From Steromphala cineraria (lineage: Eukaryota > Mollusca > Gastropoda > Trochida > Trochidae): DNA of 64,000 nucleotides. A program made the translations under genes and the position numbers. How positions within the stretch are numbered: position 1 is the stretch's first letter; the number at the start of each line of letters is the position of its first letter. The notes beneath the pieces were generated by a model. That model was not told where the DNA came from. It was given only the letters and a program-made list of their open reading frames with translations, and ran no database searches. Positions 35,217 through 46,120 of the stretch are shown in pieces. The DNA is taken from assembly GCA_916613615.1 (NCBI GenBank), contig OU744723.1, positions 68,095,226-68,159,225 on the forward strand. Direction: 5' to 3'.

Positions 35217-38200
35217 TCACAAATGGAGATCCTCATTGCCACAGTCATCTTGAATGATGGTTGAATTTGTGCAGCTGACACCTCTACATTCTCCACAGGC
35301 AACTGAACATTCAAGACCATGCTTCTTGCATGTACATTTCCTTGTGTCACAGTCTGTTTTACACTTGCACCTTATCACTCTCAGCAGATCATCTGGTGCT
35401 GGCGGCAAATCAGTTGTTCGAGGTTCAAGTTTTTCTTGAACTTTAATCCATCCCCAGTCTTCTGGATTCATATTTTCATCCTTGCCCATCCATTGCTGCA
35501 CCTGAAAAAGACACGAGCACTGTGGTATTTTGCAGCAGAGGCTGTTGGGGGTAAAGAATGGACTTGAACAAAGGTTGAACTTGTTGAAACCTTTTCACAA
35601 AACCTTCTATAGCGAAGTGCGTTTAATCCATCTCCAGGTACACCATTGTATAAGCAAATGAGGATCTTCTCGCCAGCAACTGTGATATCTTCCTTAGATG
35701 ATTCTTTACAGAATACCTTTGCTAATCTGGTGAATTCTTTATCCTTTCTTGCTTTCTTAAGGATCAAGCCCTTTCCAATTCCAAACAAGCGGGATGTTGT
35801 GTCACATCCAGCAATTGCATGAATGAATGGCAGAAGAAGGCATGTACCCGGCCCTAACGAGGTTTGAAGTTGATGGATATTCCATACTTTTGGATTTTTG
35901 GTGTTGGTCCTCCCTTCAGATTTCATGAAAATATCAAATGATGTTGACTGTGCATGGAAGCAAAGTAAAACAAGCAGGTCTGTATCTTCTCCAATGACAG
36001 TGGTTACAGATTTGGTGGAACATTCTACTGCTGTACATGTCTGTGCAATAAGGAGATCAGCATCGCCATCAGCATGAAACGTTGAACAACCATTTTCCTT
36101 CAATTTGTTACTGAGCAAGTTGATGAATTTCTGTCTGTTTGTAGAGTTTGCTAAAAATTGTTCTTTCTAAAATCTTTATTGGCATATCTTCAACAAAATT
36201 GACCTGTGCTACAACAGAACTTCCTGAACGCCTTAGATGTGTGGTATCTTTAGTTGTTGGGCCATTGTCATATCCATCAAAAACCACAATTGGACAATTG
36301 GAGTACTTTCTTTTCACGTATTCAATGTACATGTTGGCAACCAAACAAAACGTTGCACTCCTTGGCCAAGGAAGTCTGTGAAGCAGCGATCCACCATCCA
36401 AGACATACTGTACTTCTTCCATAGGGGACTCTGGTACACTGGCTCCTCATGATGATGTCCACATGGCATCTGCAAGTGCAGCTTTGTTTGCTTGTCTAAG
36501 AAGCCCAGATTGTTTAAACAGTGAAGATGGTGGCGTGCAAAGTTCATATCTAAACATATCTGCAACATTTTCAGTGATACTACTAGCAGCAGTTACCAGT
36601 CTTTGAAAGAGCAGTTGGGGATCAACTTGTATTGAGTCTCCATCAATCTTTGCAGATGTCTTCTGAATCAGACCAACGACTTGGTCTTTCTTTCTGAAAG
36701 TGTATTCTGTAACAGGACAACCAGCCATTGATTTAAGAATTATTTTACCAACATCCATGGCTCTGTCAACATTTACAGATTCATCAGCAGTTACTCCGGA
36801 GGCTATGCTACGTAAGGACGTATCTGGGGAAAATGGATTTCTCTCTTGCAGAAATCCAAGAAGCAGCATAGTATCTCTGTCGGCCTGTTTCTGTCTTGCA
36901 TCTGTCATGTCTTTGTGCTGTTCATTTGTCACAAAATCAGTATTTGTGAATTCCTGCATGGCCCCATTGATATCTGTACAGGCTGGCATTGACAGCAACC
37001 ACTGTGCACGCTGATATTCAGACATTCCTCGTCCTCGTGTTAGTCCACCTGTAGTTTTCATAGTGTTCATCAACACCTGTTCAATGACAAGATCAGTTGA
37101 TAAGCCTGCCCCGAAACGATCATTTCTTCTTATGACATGATGGCCCGAAACGAAAAGATCAAATACATCTGGTTTCCTTTTTTCAAGTTGGATCATTTGC
37201 TGAAGATAGATGTATACTGATTTTGTGTACAGGTTATGGCCAGCTGCTGCAAAATATGGAAGCATATCTTGAAGGGTCTTTAGGTGCAGAAACCAGTTTC
37301 CTGTCCTTTCAGCTTTTATAAATTGGCGAAGCAAATCAACCATCTCCATGTACTGTATCCATAGACGTGCAGTCCTAGAACATGAAAGAGCATCCTTTAC
37401 TTCTTGTAGTTTTTGCTGTACTCTGCTGACAGATACATCCAAACATATTTCATCAATGGATATTTCACTGCTCATCAGCTGATCATACAGGTCAACTGAA
37501 GTGATCAAATCCTTGTCCACCTGTGCTTTGATTATGTCAACATTTGTTTGAGGATCCTTCTGTGCTTCTGTCTGATGGATATGAACAGGTTGGTGTGCAT
37601 GGATGTCCTCTGTACTAGTGCTGGCCTGTTCAGCTTCTGGCACATTCACTTCATCTTGGTGCTCTTTTCCAGTTGGCAGCTGAACACTGAAAACTTTTGA
37701 CACTAGCATGGCATTGAGTGAGGCATCAATAAGAAAATGTCCCCTAACTGCTCTCGCGAATGCTTTTCCACTCAGCATATGAGGTACTGTATTGGAAGCG
37801 TAAATAACTTCCAGTAATTCTTGTATGCCTGATCCTCGCATCATGTGGCCTATGGCACCAAGAAAGCTCATTTGAGTGTGGAAACCACCTAGTCTAAGTA
37901 CAATTGATTGGAGGTCTTTGTCTTGTTGTTCAGCAGCCACTATTATCTGAGCTTTCCACCACAAAGGCTGATCGAAAGTTATTATAGGATGAACCTGGTG
38001 ACGTCTTGCCTCCTTAGATACCAACTTTAGTGTTGAGTAAACACAGCTCATGTCAGTAGCATTCATGTCAATCATTGGCATAAAAACAACAGATGACTGT
38101 CCAGGATGATGACCTTGCATGGAAGATTGCATTATTCCTGACCACCCTGGTCTTGGTGAAGGTAGGGGCCACACCACCTTCCACAAAAGATCCAGTTTGC

Positions 38201-39650
38201 TTGTTATGTCAGCACAACTAATGTCCTCTACTTCCTCATATGTCAATGGCAAAATACCTTCTGTGAATTGATTGAAATACTGTATATCTATTTTTGCCAG
38301 TTTTGTGACATCTTCTTTGGTGGCAGTGATTCTTGGAACTGGAGTTTGCCGTTTGGTTCCTGGTGTCACAGCAGCAATAATACCCATTCCATGGAATGTA
38401 TTTAATCCATCTAGTGTATTGATGTAATGGTCAGCGTTGTCTGCAACATATTGCAAACTATGGCCTGCTGTCATGCCGGGTATATCTGTTCCTTGTGATC
38501 CTGCAGCACATGCTTCGAATCTTTCCACTTCTGCATATGACGAACAAAAACCATGACTGTGTAAGGAATCAATGAGAAATTTTGATCCAAAATGGTGATG
38601 CATCTGAACAGCCAAACCTATCTGTAAGGGTGCCAAGAGAACATGTGGTCGTGCTGCTTGTATGATTGCTTGGCCTACAGATGCTATTTTTACATTTGCA
38701 TTTTTTTCAGCAAAAATAGTCCGCAGAAGTAATCGCAAGCACTCTGGCAAATATGTGATGTTATTTTCTGTAGAGGACAATTCAAAAGCAGAAGGGTATG
38801 TGTCTTTAGAAGTATCCATGTTTTTTATGTCATTCTTCATAAGCTCTCCAACTGCCTTGACAATTCTCATTTTCTCAGCTTCAGAATCACTTTCTTTGGG
38901 AGTTTCATAAAACTCATTGAGCACAGCCAATGCAGTCTTTTTCAGTGTCACTACACTCGGTTTGCCATTGATGTTAGTAATGATTACATCATTTCCAAAA
39001 TGGTGATGTAACTTCTTCTTCATATAGTTGGTCGTGTACATATCTTTGCAGCCAAATTCTTCCATTTTCTTTACAAGGTCAGCTACCGTAATTTGTTCAT
39101 CATCCATTTCTATGAGATAGTCAACTGCTTTGATGAAAGCCTCCTCCCGACTTGGATCAGAAGGTCGACCAATGTTTACATTTCCTTCTGGTTTTTGTTT
39201 TTTTGATTGATACTCAAGGGGTATCTGTTTATATGTTCTGAAATTGGTACTGCATTTCTGATGGTACACTGCATCTGCTGCATGTAGATCCTGCGCAAAC
39301 TCGATTCTGCTGAGAACTTTCTCAGCCCGGCTATCATCACGTTTTCTACACAACTGTTTTACTGTCTCCTGATAATCTGATGTTCTAACAGGGTAGACAT
39401 CATGACCACGCTTTTTACCCATGTTTTTAGCAGAATGCCCACAAAACAAACAGTGTTCAGCAAAGGAAAACTCGGGTTCTGCTGAGCGAAGAGCGCGACC
39501 AGGAGTTGTTGACTTTGAAACAGATTTAGTATCTCTCTCAATAACATTTTTGTTGCAGTACTGTTGTCTACAAAGTTGGTGCACTGTCTGTCCTGGACTG
39601 GTACGGATGGTATCTTTCAGGGATTGTTTGCAAAGGACGAATAAATCCAT
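35217..39650 (-). pseudogene. Giant zinc-finger / FEN1-like PIN / CXC protein, three lesions
   Basis: About 1,470 residues when read across lesions. Part 1 (36,447-39,650, 1067 aa, intact) has an N-terminal zinc-binding module (C67-x2-C70 ... H130-x2-C133). Its long middle is unclassified and contains MPMIDMNATDMS, PIITFDQPLWWKA and RLGGFHTQMSFLGAIG. A TGA (36,447-36,449) in the same frame separates part 2, which opens a FEN1/XPG-like nuclease: YVLDGGSLLHR and VVFDGYDN. A one-base frameshift near 36,165 leads to part 3: HADGDADLLIA, VIGEDTDLLVLL and AIAGCDTTSRLFGIGKG. A second, near 35,507, leads to a tesmin-like CXC domain (CKCKTDCDTRKCTCKK, then C-x6-C-x3-C-x2-C-x4-C). A 5' non-coding exon may end at 40,040. 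I recall similar multi-copy uncharacterised proteins in cnidarians and bivalves; no function is established. Confidence 0.75.
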
Positions 39651-39664
39651 ATTTGGATACCTGC

Positions 39665-40100
39665 AAAAATTAAAATTCCTTATTTAATACTTGTTTTATA
39701 TTCATTAAAGAATTCAATTTTATTGTCAGTTATTTTTTTTGTCAAAGAAGAAAGACTTTCGCGGATTTTAAATCAATTTATAACAGTAAATCAACTTAAA
39801 ATCACGGTTTTGAATGGCCCTAACTGGTTTCCATACTCCCATTTCTGGCAACTTTGGTCATATTGTTCATATTCTTTTATGTACATAAAAAGTTTTAATC
39901 GTTTTGTTAATGAATATACAGAGTAAATGGAAATGAATGATTATTTTTAGAAATATGACAAGAACTATATTGATACTTTTAAAGTCTGAAGAATATTGAT
40001 TAATTCAAAGAAGAAATAATCAAAATGTATATCCCTTACCTTATGAATAACTTTTCCGGTGAAGATGCAACATTATCATGTGTGGATTGCAGGAAAATAA
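39665..40100 (-). promoter_or_regulatory. Possible 5' exon and intron of the giant protein gene
   Basis: On the minus strand a pyrimidine-rich acceptor (TTTTAATTTTTGCAG) lies a few bases before the start codon at 39,650. A strong donor, CATAAG then GTAAGGG, lies at about 40,039-40,040. A non-coding exon around 40,040-40,100 spliced to the coding exon is therefore plausible. Confidence 0.4.
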
Positions 40101-40426
40101 TAAAACTTCATATAAGAATAAAATGAAATTGAACAAATGACATGTGAACCCATCTGAAGCGATATCAAAAATGTCTGCTGTGGTGCCTTTATTTCAAGAT
40201 AGAATGAGTCAGTGGTGACCTTGAGGTTAACTTGGGCATTGAGATACTTGGTTTCAAGTGATAAGGAATGTATTGTTTATAGAACCTGTCAACAAAATCT
40301 CATTAAGGAGCTAACTTCTGTGGAGAGTTTCCAGGCATGGTTGTATGGTGATCTGTAAGGGTCATGTTTTCTTTTTCTTTTTTTTAATTATTTGGACATT
40401 AAAATTAACCATTTTCCTCTTTTTGA

Positions 40427-40786
40427 ATTTTTCTACATTTTCAATATGTTAAATAAACTACATTATTGTATATGTTGACATGAAATTATATTCTGTTGCA
40501 ATTTGTTAGAGGTTGATCTGGACTACAAGGACCCAAGGACCCAAAATTCAAGAATTCATTTAAGTGTTGTTAAGACCAGATTTTAGAAACACATATTTCG
40601 GCTCATGAATGGTCATATATAACATATCTTGAAATCAATGTCTTCAAATGGTAATTTTATCACCTGTCGTCACACGATACAGACAAACAGACTGAAAAAA
40701 CTCAAATTATTAACTGGGACTTCCACTTTTTGAGTCCTAGAGACATAAAGTACAAGAGTCCAGCTCGAGTACCCATTGAAGCCCTA
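40427..40786. repeat. Right terminal inverted repeat of the PIN/CXC element
   Basis: Inverted partner of 34,662-34,840, longer by about 180 bases because of inserted sequence between the outer GAAGCCCTA end and the inner TTGCAATTTGTTAGA block. Confidence 0.6.
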
Positions 40787-41053
40787 CTTAAAGCTTAATG
40801 ATGATTTATTTACTTAATACTTAAAAGATATGCACAGATACGAAGAATACTGGAGAGTCAAAGTGACGTCAATTCAAGTGCTGAACCATTCAACAGAAAG
40901 ACTATGATAAATCCCTTTTCAAACTCGACCTAAAGTCCACCATGCATGGATACCTTCCATCCCATCACTAATACCCATAGTTCTACCAATGCGAGATTCT
41001 GAAAATCGTTACACTGATAAGAAAAAGGCAAGTCAAAGGCTCTTTTTCATGTA

Positions 41054-41059
41054 TTTATT
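41054..41059 (-). terminator. Polyadenylation signal of the C1q gene
   Basis: AATAAA on the minus strand, about 90 bases after the C1q stop codon and before the edge of the neighbouring TIR element. Confidence 0.6.
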
Positions 41060-41146
41060 TCTTGTATTTATCAAAAGTCATTCCTTTTGAAAATACAAAG
41101 GTTTGAAGTTTTACAAATGCAACTTTCTATGCGAAATCACCAGAAT

Positions 41147-44100
41147 TTAGTATTGTGTAATCAACACAGCCCCTACGGACGAGTAGAAGGATAGGAACTC
41201 CCCTTCTTCTTTTGCATATACCCAGGCTTCTTCTCCTTGCTTAAGATAAAAGAGAGCCATTCCACTTGCCCTTCCATGGGTTTCATCTGCCACCCCATAG
41301 GCATAGCCAAAAGAATTGCCATGGGTGCGAATACGAAACATAATGGGAGATTTATTACTTCTATAAACAATGTTGGTCCAGAAAAGATATGTCCCTGACA
41401 CTGGAGCTGTGAATTTTCCAGTTGTGTTATTGTATCCTTTCTCCTGGTTGTAGTTGACCATGTCAAAAACGATTCTTCCTTCTGAAACGTTTTTGTTTTT
41501 TCCAAGAAAAGCTTCAAATCCAACGTCCTTATGTACCAATACTGAAAAATAACGTTGGTCCATGATATATTATATTAAATCCGACTTCCTTATGTAACCA
41601 AGCTAAAAAATCTTATTCATTAAATAGGGGTCCTAGTCAAAAGGGCCGCATGACAAAAATGTATCAAAACGGAAAGGTCAAATAGGCCAAAATAGTCAGT
41701 GTGTGGAAATTAAATGAAAATTTCACATCTCATCTAAACAAAAGTCTACATTTGAAGACGATACTCGTAGCTACAGGACTCTTATGCCATTTCAATTTTG
41801 GAGAAGACAATCTGTGAAGCTACATTCAAAACAAGAGACAGATAACCGATTTTAGAAATCAGCTATCAGTAGCAGACTTTATCGTTTAATCTGGTAAGTG
41901 TTTGGTTTGTACCCAGGGGCTTGGATAGCTGAATACACACACGTAAGCTTAGGAGAAGCTTAGCTTATTAAACTCTTCAGTATATAAAGTTATAAAAAAG
42001 TAACTCACTGATGCATTCATGCAGCCTGATGTACATGTATATATATTTATCATGAGAATTGATATTAAACTTTTGATTCTGAAGACTAAAATGTTGTACA
42101 CAAGCAGTTCTATTGTAAAACTTGTCGTTGATCTTGTTTGCTGTACATTTGCTTCTGTTGCCTTACTCTTAACAATAACATTCCTCCATACTTTATTATC
42201 AATTTCTTTTAGAAAACCCCATCAAATCTCAAAACAGACATATCTTGTATAAATAGATAAATGTAATCCATAAAACCAAAATAATTTTTACTTAACAAAC
42301 TGTTCAAAAGAATATATATCATCATGTTTTTTGTATATCTATGAACAGATCGGAGAAAGCCTATAGAATCCTTCCCTTACATTTACTATTGCACATTTCT
42401 TTTCTTCATATCAATATTGAATTCATCCCAGTTCTTAAAGACACCCATCAGTTTTAAGGCACAATACAAATGTTTTATCATTGATTCATGATGCAACGTG
42501 ATGATGGAAATGAATATAGGATATGAATACATGTTGTTTTGAACTACATGGTAAAGCTTGTTTAATTAAATATTAGGAGCCAGGATGTAGGTTAAGCGTC
42601 AGATGAATGATCAAGGCAAGTCGTTGACGTTGACGACTTATCAATTTTGAAGAATTCGAAAATAAATTTAAAATTCAAACCAATTTTTTAAAGTATGAAG
42701 GTTTAAAAAGGTCTGTTATGTCGTATATCTCTAAGTTAGGTGTACAAAACATACAAAATGTTTGTCCAAATCCAATTTATCCTTTAAACTTATTTCATAT
42801 TAGCGAAAAATTAAGCAGTTAATATATATACACGAAATTAATGGATTCGAAATATGTGCAATTACCCTGTTATAGCGAATGGGCCAGAATTTTAGATCGT
42901 GAACTTTCAGAAAAGGATTGGAGAGTATTTAATATGATAGCCCACAAATGCACTCGTTGTACTGACTTGAAAATAGGATTATCCATCATATCCTACCTAC
43001 AAATTGTTACTTATTCAGAATAAAGGTATCGGAAACACTGCTATGATGGTTTAGTAATAAGAATTAGAAACTTTAGAGCATCTATTTTGGTATTGTGACC
43101 CGGTTGGAAAAGTTTAGAAAAATGGCTACAAACCGCCCAAAGTCATATAAATTTAACAGTGTCAAAGATTATGCTCGGTATTAAAGGAAGAAATAACAAT
43201 CCTATTAACGCGATCATTTTACTTGTAAAAGACATTACGTTCAAGAACAGTCAAAAAATTAAAGTTCCCAATTTTCCGTATATACTTGGCCAAATCAAAC
43301 AATACTACGACATAACGAAATGCATTTATTTAGTTTCCGGTGAAAATGATACATTTGTTAAATTCTGGTCATCTCTACATACCATATTGAGAAATTAAAT
43401 GTTTTGATAATCGACTGTAAATTTTATGTATTACACACAGTTCACTTTGTACTTACAATAAGCACGTCATATTGCCAATGTTTATAATGTGCATGTACCT
43501 TCAGCAATAGTATAACCTGTATAGCGCTGAAGGTCACTGTAGCCTATGTATTTATGTCCCTTTGTTTAACTGTACAATGTTCTTAATTCGCGCTCAACTG
43601 TGAATATGTACAAACCGAATAAATGTAAAACTTATACATAAAATATACTTATACCGAAAATATGCACACAAAAAAAAAGGCAAGTCGTTGACTATTTACT
43701 TTATACTAAGCCTTGTGCTTGGAGCATTTCCGAGTCAAAAATCCTTCAGTCACTTTGATTGTAATTGATTGTAATGCATGAAAGACAAGATTTTAAAATC
43801 TAGGCGAATCGGTCCTTATTAATATTACAAAATTCAAAAATTATTTCTCTAGCATGATTTATGATTTTGATCAAGTTCTTTGCTATGTAACAAAGTAAAC
43901 TAGTGTCCAAAAGAAACGCTACACACATTTTTTCCAAATATTTTTTTACTTTGTTATTATTTCGTTTGGAAACATGATTTTGTATATCAGCTATACCAAA
44001 TACTGTGTATTTGATCGAAAATACCGGGAACATACCATTTCCTCCGGTTAAATCAGGAATATTGTGAAGAACGAATTATTGACTGTAGCAAGTTTTGCAT

Positions 44101-45739
44101 GGGCAGATAAATTGTATAAAACGGCTCGACCCACACGTTTTTGTCATAGCAACAAAAAGAACACCAAAGAATGCCACGTTTAACAGTCAGTGAAAGAGAG
44201 AGAGAGCCTTTGGAAATGACCTACAAGGGGCCTCACACGCCGACGTCGCCAGACCATTTGGTTGTCTTGGCATAACAGGCCGCAGATTAATGTACCGACT
44301 ACTTCAAACTGGTGACACATGAGACATGCCCATAATCGGCAGACCAAGCTTGACCTTTACCAGTACAGACCACTACATCCGGTTTTAACACTTTCGGAAC
44401 TGCTCCATCACACCAGCGTCAACAGTGGTTACTGCAGTGGGAAACAGAATCAGTCGACACACTGTGTGCCGGATACTGCGACAACATGGTGTACGGCCAC
44501 TCCATCCTACCCCGGATGGTTCCTGACACCTGACAAACAGACTGATGGCCAGGCGAGTTAGCCAGTGGCAGAGTCGCGACTGGGCACCATCTGATATGAA
44601 CCCTATTGAACATTTATGGGATTATCTCGATCGGAATGTCAGAAGTCGCCTTGTGCGTCAATCCAACCTCCAGGATGTTAAACAATGCACCCTCAACGAA
44701 TGGCTACGGATCGCCGCAGACATCATCAGACGTTTGACGACGTCAGTCCGTAGACATGTTCTTGCCTGCATAGACTCTTAAAGTGTACATACCCGTTACT
44801 AACATCAGTTTGTAGCATGTATTGTGACATTTCTCCACGCTTTTGCTATCAGTGCTTAAATGATTTTTCAAATATTGGACCCCACCCATCTTTATAGGCA
44901 TGTCAACGGTAATTCTGACTTTAATAAATTGAAATTTTATACACATTGTGTGAAAAGGACGCTCTTTAAAGTTAAACCAAAATGATATTTCTATATGTGT
45001 TGGTTTTTATTTTATGTCGATGCAAACACGCGGTAGCGTTTCTTTTGGACACTAGTTTATGTATTGTACTAAATCGCAAAGAAAGATTGTCAAGAAATCG
45101 ACAGTATTTAATTTTAAACTTACCCTGAAGGGAATTAACTTCATTCGTTAACTCAATTAGAGTTTTGTTGTGTGATTGTTTCAGCTTCGCCATATCCATC
45201 AGAGTTTTGTTGTGTGATTGTTTCAGCTCCGCCATATCCATTAGAGTTTTGTTATGTGACTGGTTCATTTCCGCCATATCCATTAGAGTTTTGTTGTGTG
45301 AGTGTTTCAGCTCCGCCATATCCATCAGAGTTTTGTTATGTGACTGGTTCATTTCCGCCATATCCATTAGAGTTTTGTTGTGTGATTGTTTCAGCTCCGC
45401 CAACTCCTCTATGGCTGCCGTATAGTCAAGTAGAGTGCTGTTGTTGATTTCCTTCATCTTCTGAACCTCCAGCTGTAGCTCCTCGGTGATGTTTTTACTT
45501 TTACTCAGTTCCTCAGTAGTCTGTGTAAGCTGGGAGAGGACACTGGACAGGACTGCCGAGTACTTCTGTTCCTGAGCTTGGGAATGAGACTGGACCTCTT
45601 GAAGTACAGCATCCATTTTCTTCACATGTTCGTTTAAGCTCTTGATATCAACATCTTTGTTATTTGGTTGAGCTGAACACAAGGCAGCAATGAATAGTAT
45701 TGTAGGAAACATTTTAAATGTTATCCAGACAATGATCAA
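41147..45739 (-). CDS. Secreted coiled-coil C1q-domain protein (two exons)
   Basis: Exon 1 is 45,124-45,739 and exon 2 is 41,147-41,541, joined in phase 1 (donor GTAAGT, acceptor TTTTTCAG), giving about 335 residues. A signal peptide starts at Met1 or, more typically, Met10 (MFPTILFIAALCSAQ, codon at 45,712). Next comes a heptad-rich coiled coil, then six 14-residue repeats of the type LKQSHNKTLMDMAE, each with an NKT sequon. The C-terminal C1q domain (VLVHKDVGFEAFLGK, TGKFTAPVSGTYLFW, AVLITQY) matches the family's usual beta-sandwich signatures. C1q-domain proteins form trimers, are greatly expanded in bivalves and commonly act as secreted recognition proteins; the ligand is unknown. The intron holds a Tc1 copy and a LINE fragment. 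Confidence 0.85.
42613..43692 (+). mobile_element. 5'-truncated LINE insertion with 16-bp target duplication
   Basis: AAGGCAAGTCGTTGAC occurs exactly at 42,613-42,628 and 43,677-43,692. Between them lies a decayed C-terminal piece of a non-LTR retrotransposon reverse transcriptase: FEEFENKFKIQTNFLKYEGL, AHKCTRCTDLK, HHILPTNCYLFRIKVSETLL, LETLEHLFWYCDP and GRNNNPINAIILLVKD with several frame breaks. It ends in an A-rich tail immediately before the right duplication. 5' truncation, poly(A) and long target duplication are the standard marks of LINE insertion. It lies in the C1q intron, antisense to that gene. Confidence 0.8.
43898..45057 (+). mobile_element. Tc1/mariner element with intact inverted ends
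   Basis: AACTAGTGTCCAAAAGAAAC with GCTAC at 43,898 and its exact reverse complement ending at 45,057 give 25-base perfect inverted repeats, with TA on each side (43,896-43,897; 45,058-45,059). The length, 1,160 bases, is right for Tc1-like elements. It sits in the C1q intron, 66 bases inside the donor of exon 1. Confidence 0.85.
44171..44781 (+). pseudogene. Dead Tc1-type transposase
   Basis: Starts MPRLTVSERE, then a degenerate helix-turn-helix (DVARPFGC, RLMYRLLQTGDT), HTVCRILRQHGVRP, and ends with APSDMNPIEHLWDYLDRNVR and TTSVRRHVLACIDS before TAA. The DLNPIEHLW-type block is characteristic of the family's third catalytic region. Frame changes occur near 44,205 and 44,330 and in the central part. 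The DESRF and DNARPH regions with the first two catalytic aspartates are missing, and an AG-dinucleotide run has expanded near the start, so it is inactive. Confidence 0.8.
45152..45405 (-). repeat. 42-bp coding minisatellite in the C1q gene
   Basis: Six tandem 42-base units in frame encode 14-residue (two-heptad) coiled-coil repeats, alternating LKQSHNKT and MNQSHNKT starts. Because 42 is a multiple of three, long frames also stay open on the opposite strand; those are shadows. Confidence 0.85.
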
Positions 45740-46062
45740 GACCTGTGTCAGCGCCGACTATGAATACTGATAAGCTTACATTTTACAAAGGGTTTGATAA
45801 AAAGAAAAGAAACATCTGTTGTAAGATAACAATTTTAGACTTGTATTCTTCATTTCTTAAACGGCATGATTTGTCAACTATGCTAGCACAATAAATGATG
45901 TTTTCAAAATAATGTAACTTAAACAACATGTAACCCCGAGGGGGTACACAATGCAGAAATGGATACAGAAAGATATCTTGAGATAACATCGATATTTTGT
46001 TTGTTCAAAAACATGATCAAAATAGTCATTTAATGACTTTGAAAACAAACATCATATTTTCA

Positions 46063-46120
46063 GTCTGTAAAACTTTTCTCAGCCAATCATAACCTGCCAC
46101 ATCACATCGCCCTTTCTCGC
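46063..46120. repeat. 58-bp direct repeat upstream of the C1q gene, copy 1
   Basis: CTGTAAAACTT.TCTCAGC.AATCATAACC followed by TGCCACATCACATCGCCC and TTTCTCGC; copy 2 is at 47,601-47,658 with two or three changes. It includes a CCAATCA box in this copy. Copy 2 is followed by GCATGCGCAG, an NRF1-like site. Confidence 0.75.

Larger units (their letters stand above)
34662..40786 (-). mobile_element. 6.1-kb TIR element with PIN/CXC protein and hAT-like ends
   Basis: The outer ends are TAGGGCTTCTAGGGT (left) and the reverse complement of TAGGGCTTCAATGGGT (right), flanked by CTTAAATT and CTTAAAGC (6 of 8 bases equal). Further in, the ends match as inverted repeats in the same order: AGTCCAG, AACAAATTGCAAC, then AACATAT..AAAATGTAG with AAAAAT. 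The left repeat covers about 179 bases and the right about 360, the right having extra sequence. The only long coding region inside is the giant minus-strand protein. TAGGG starts and 8-base duplications are typical of hAT transposons, yet no hAT transposase signature (such as the hAT dimerisation C-terminus) is visible. That this protein moves the element is inference. Confidence 0.6.

Noticed and set aside
36700..39687. Plus-strand open frames opposite the giant protein gene
   Set aside because: They lie wholly antisense to a long intact coding frame and have no domain; shadows.
45165..45447. Plus-strand repetitive open frames
   Set aside because: Antisense shadows of the 42-base coding repeat in the C1q gene.
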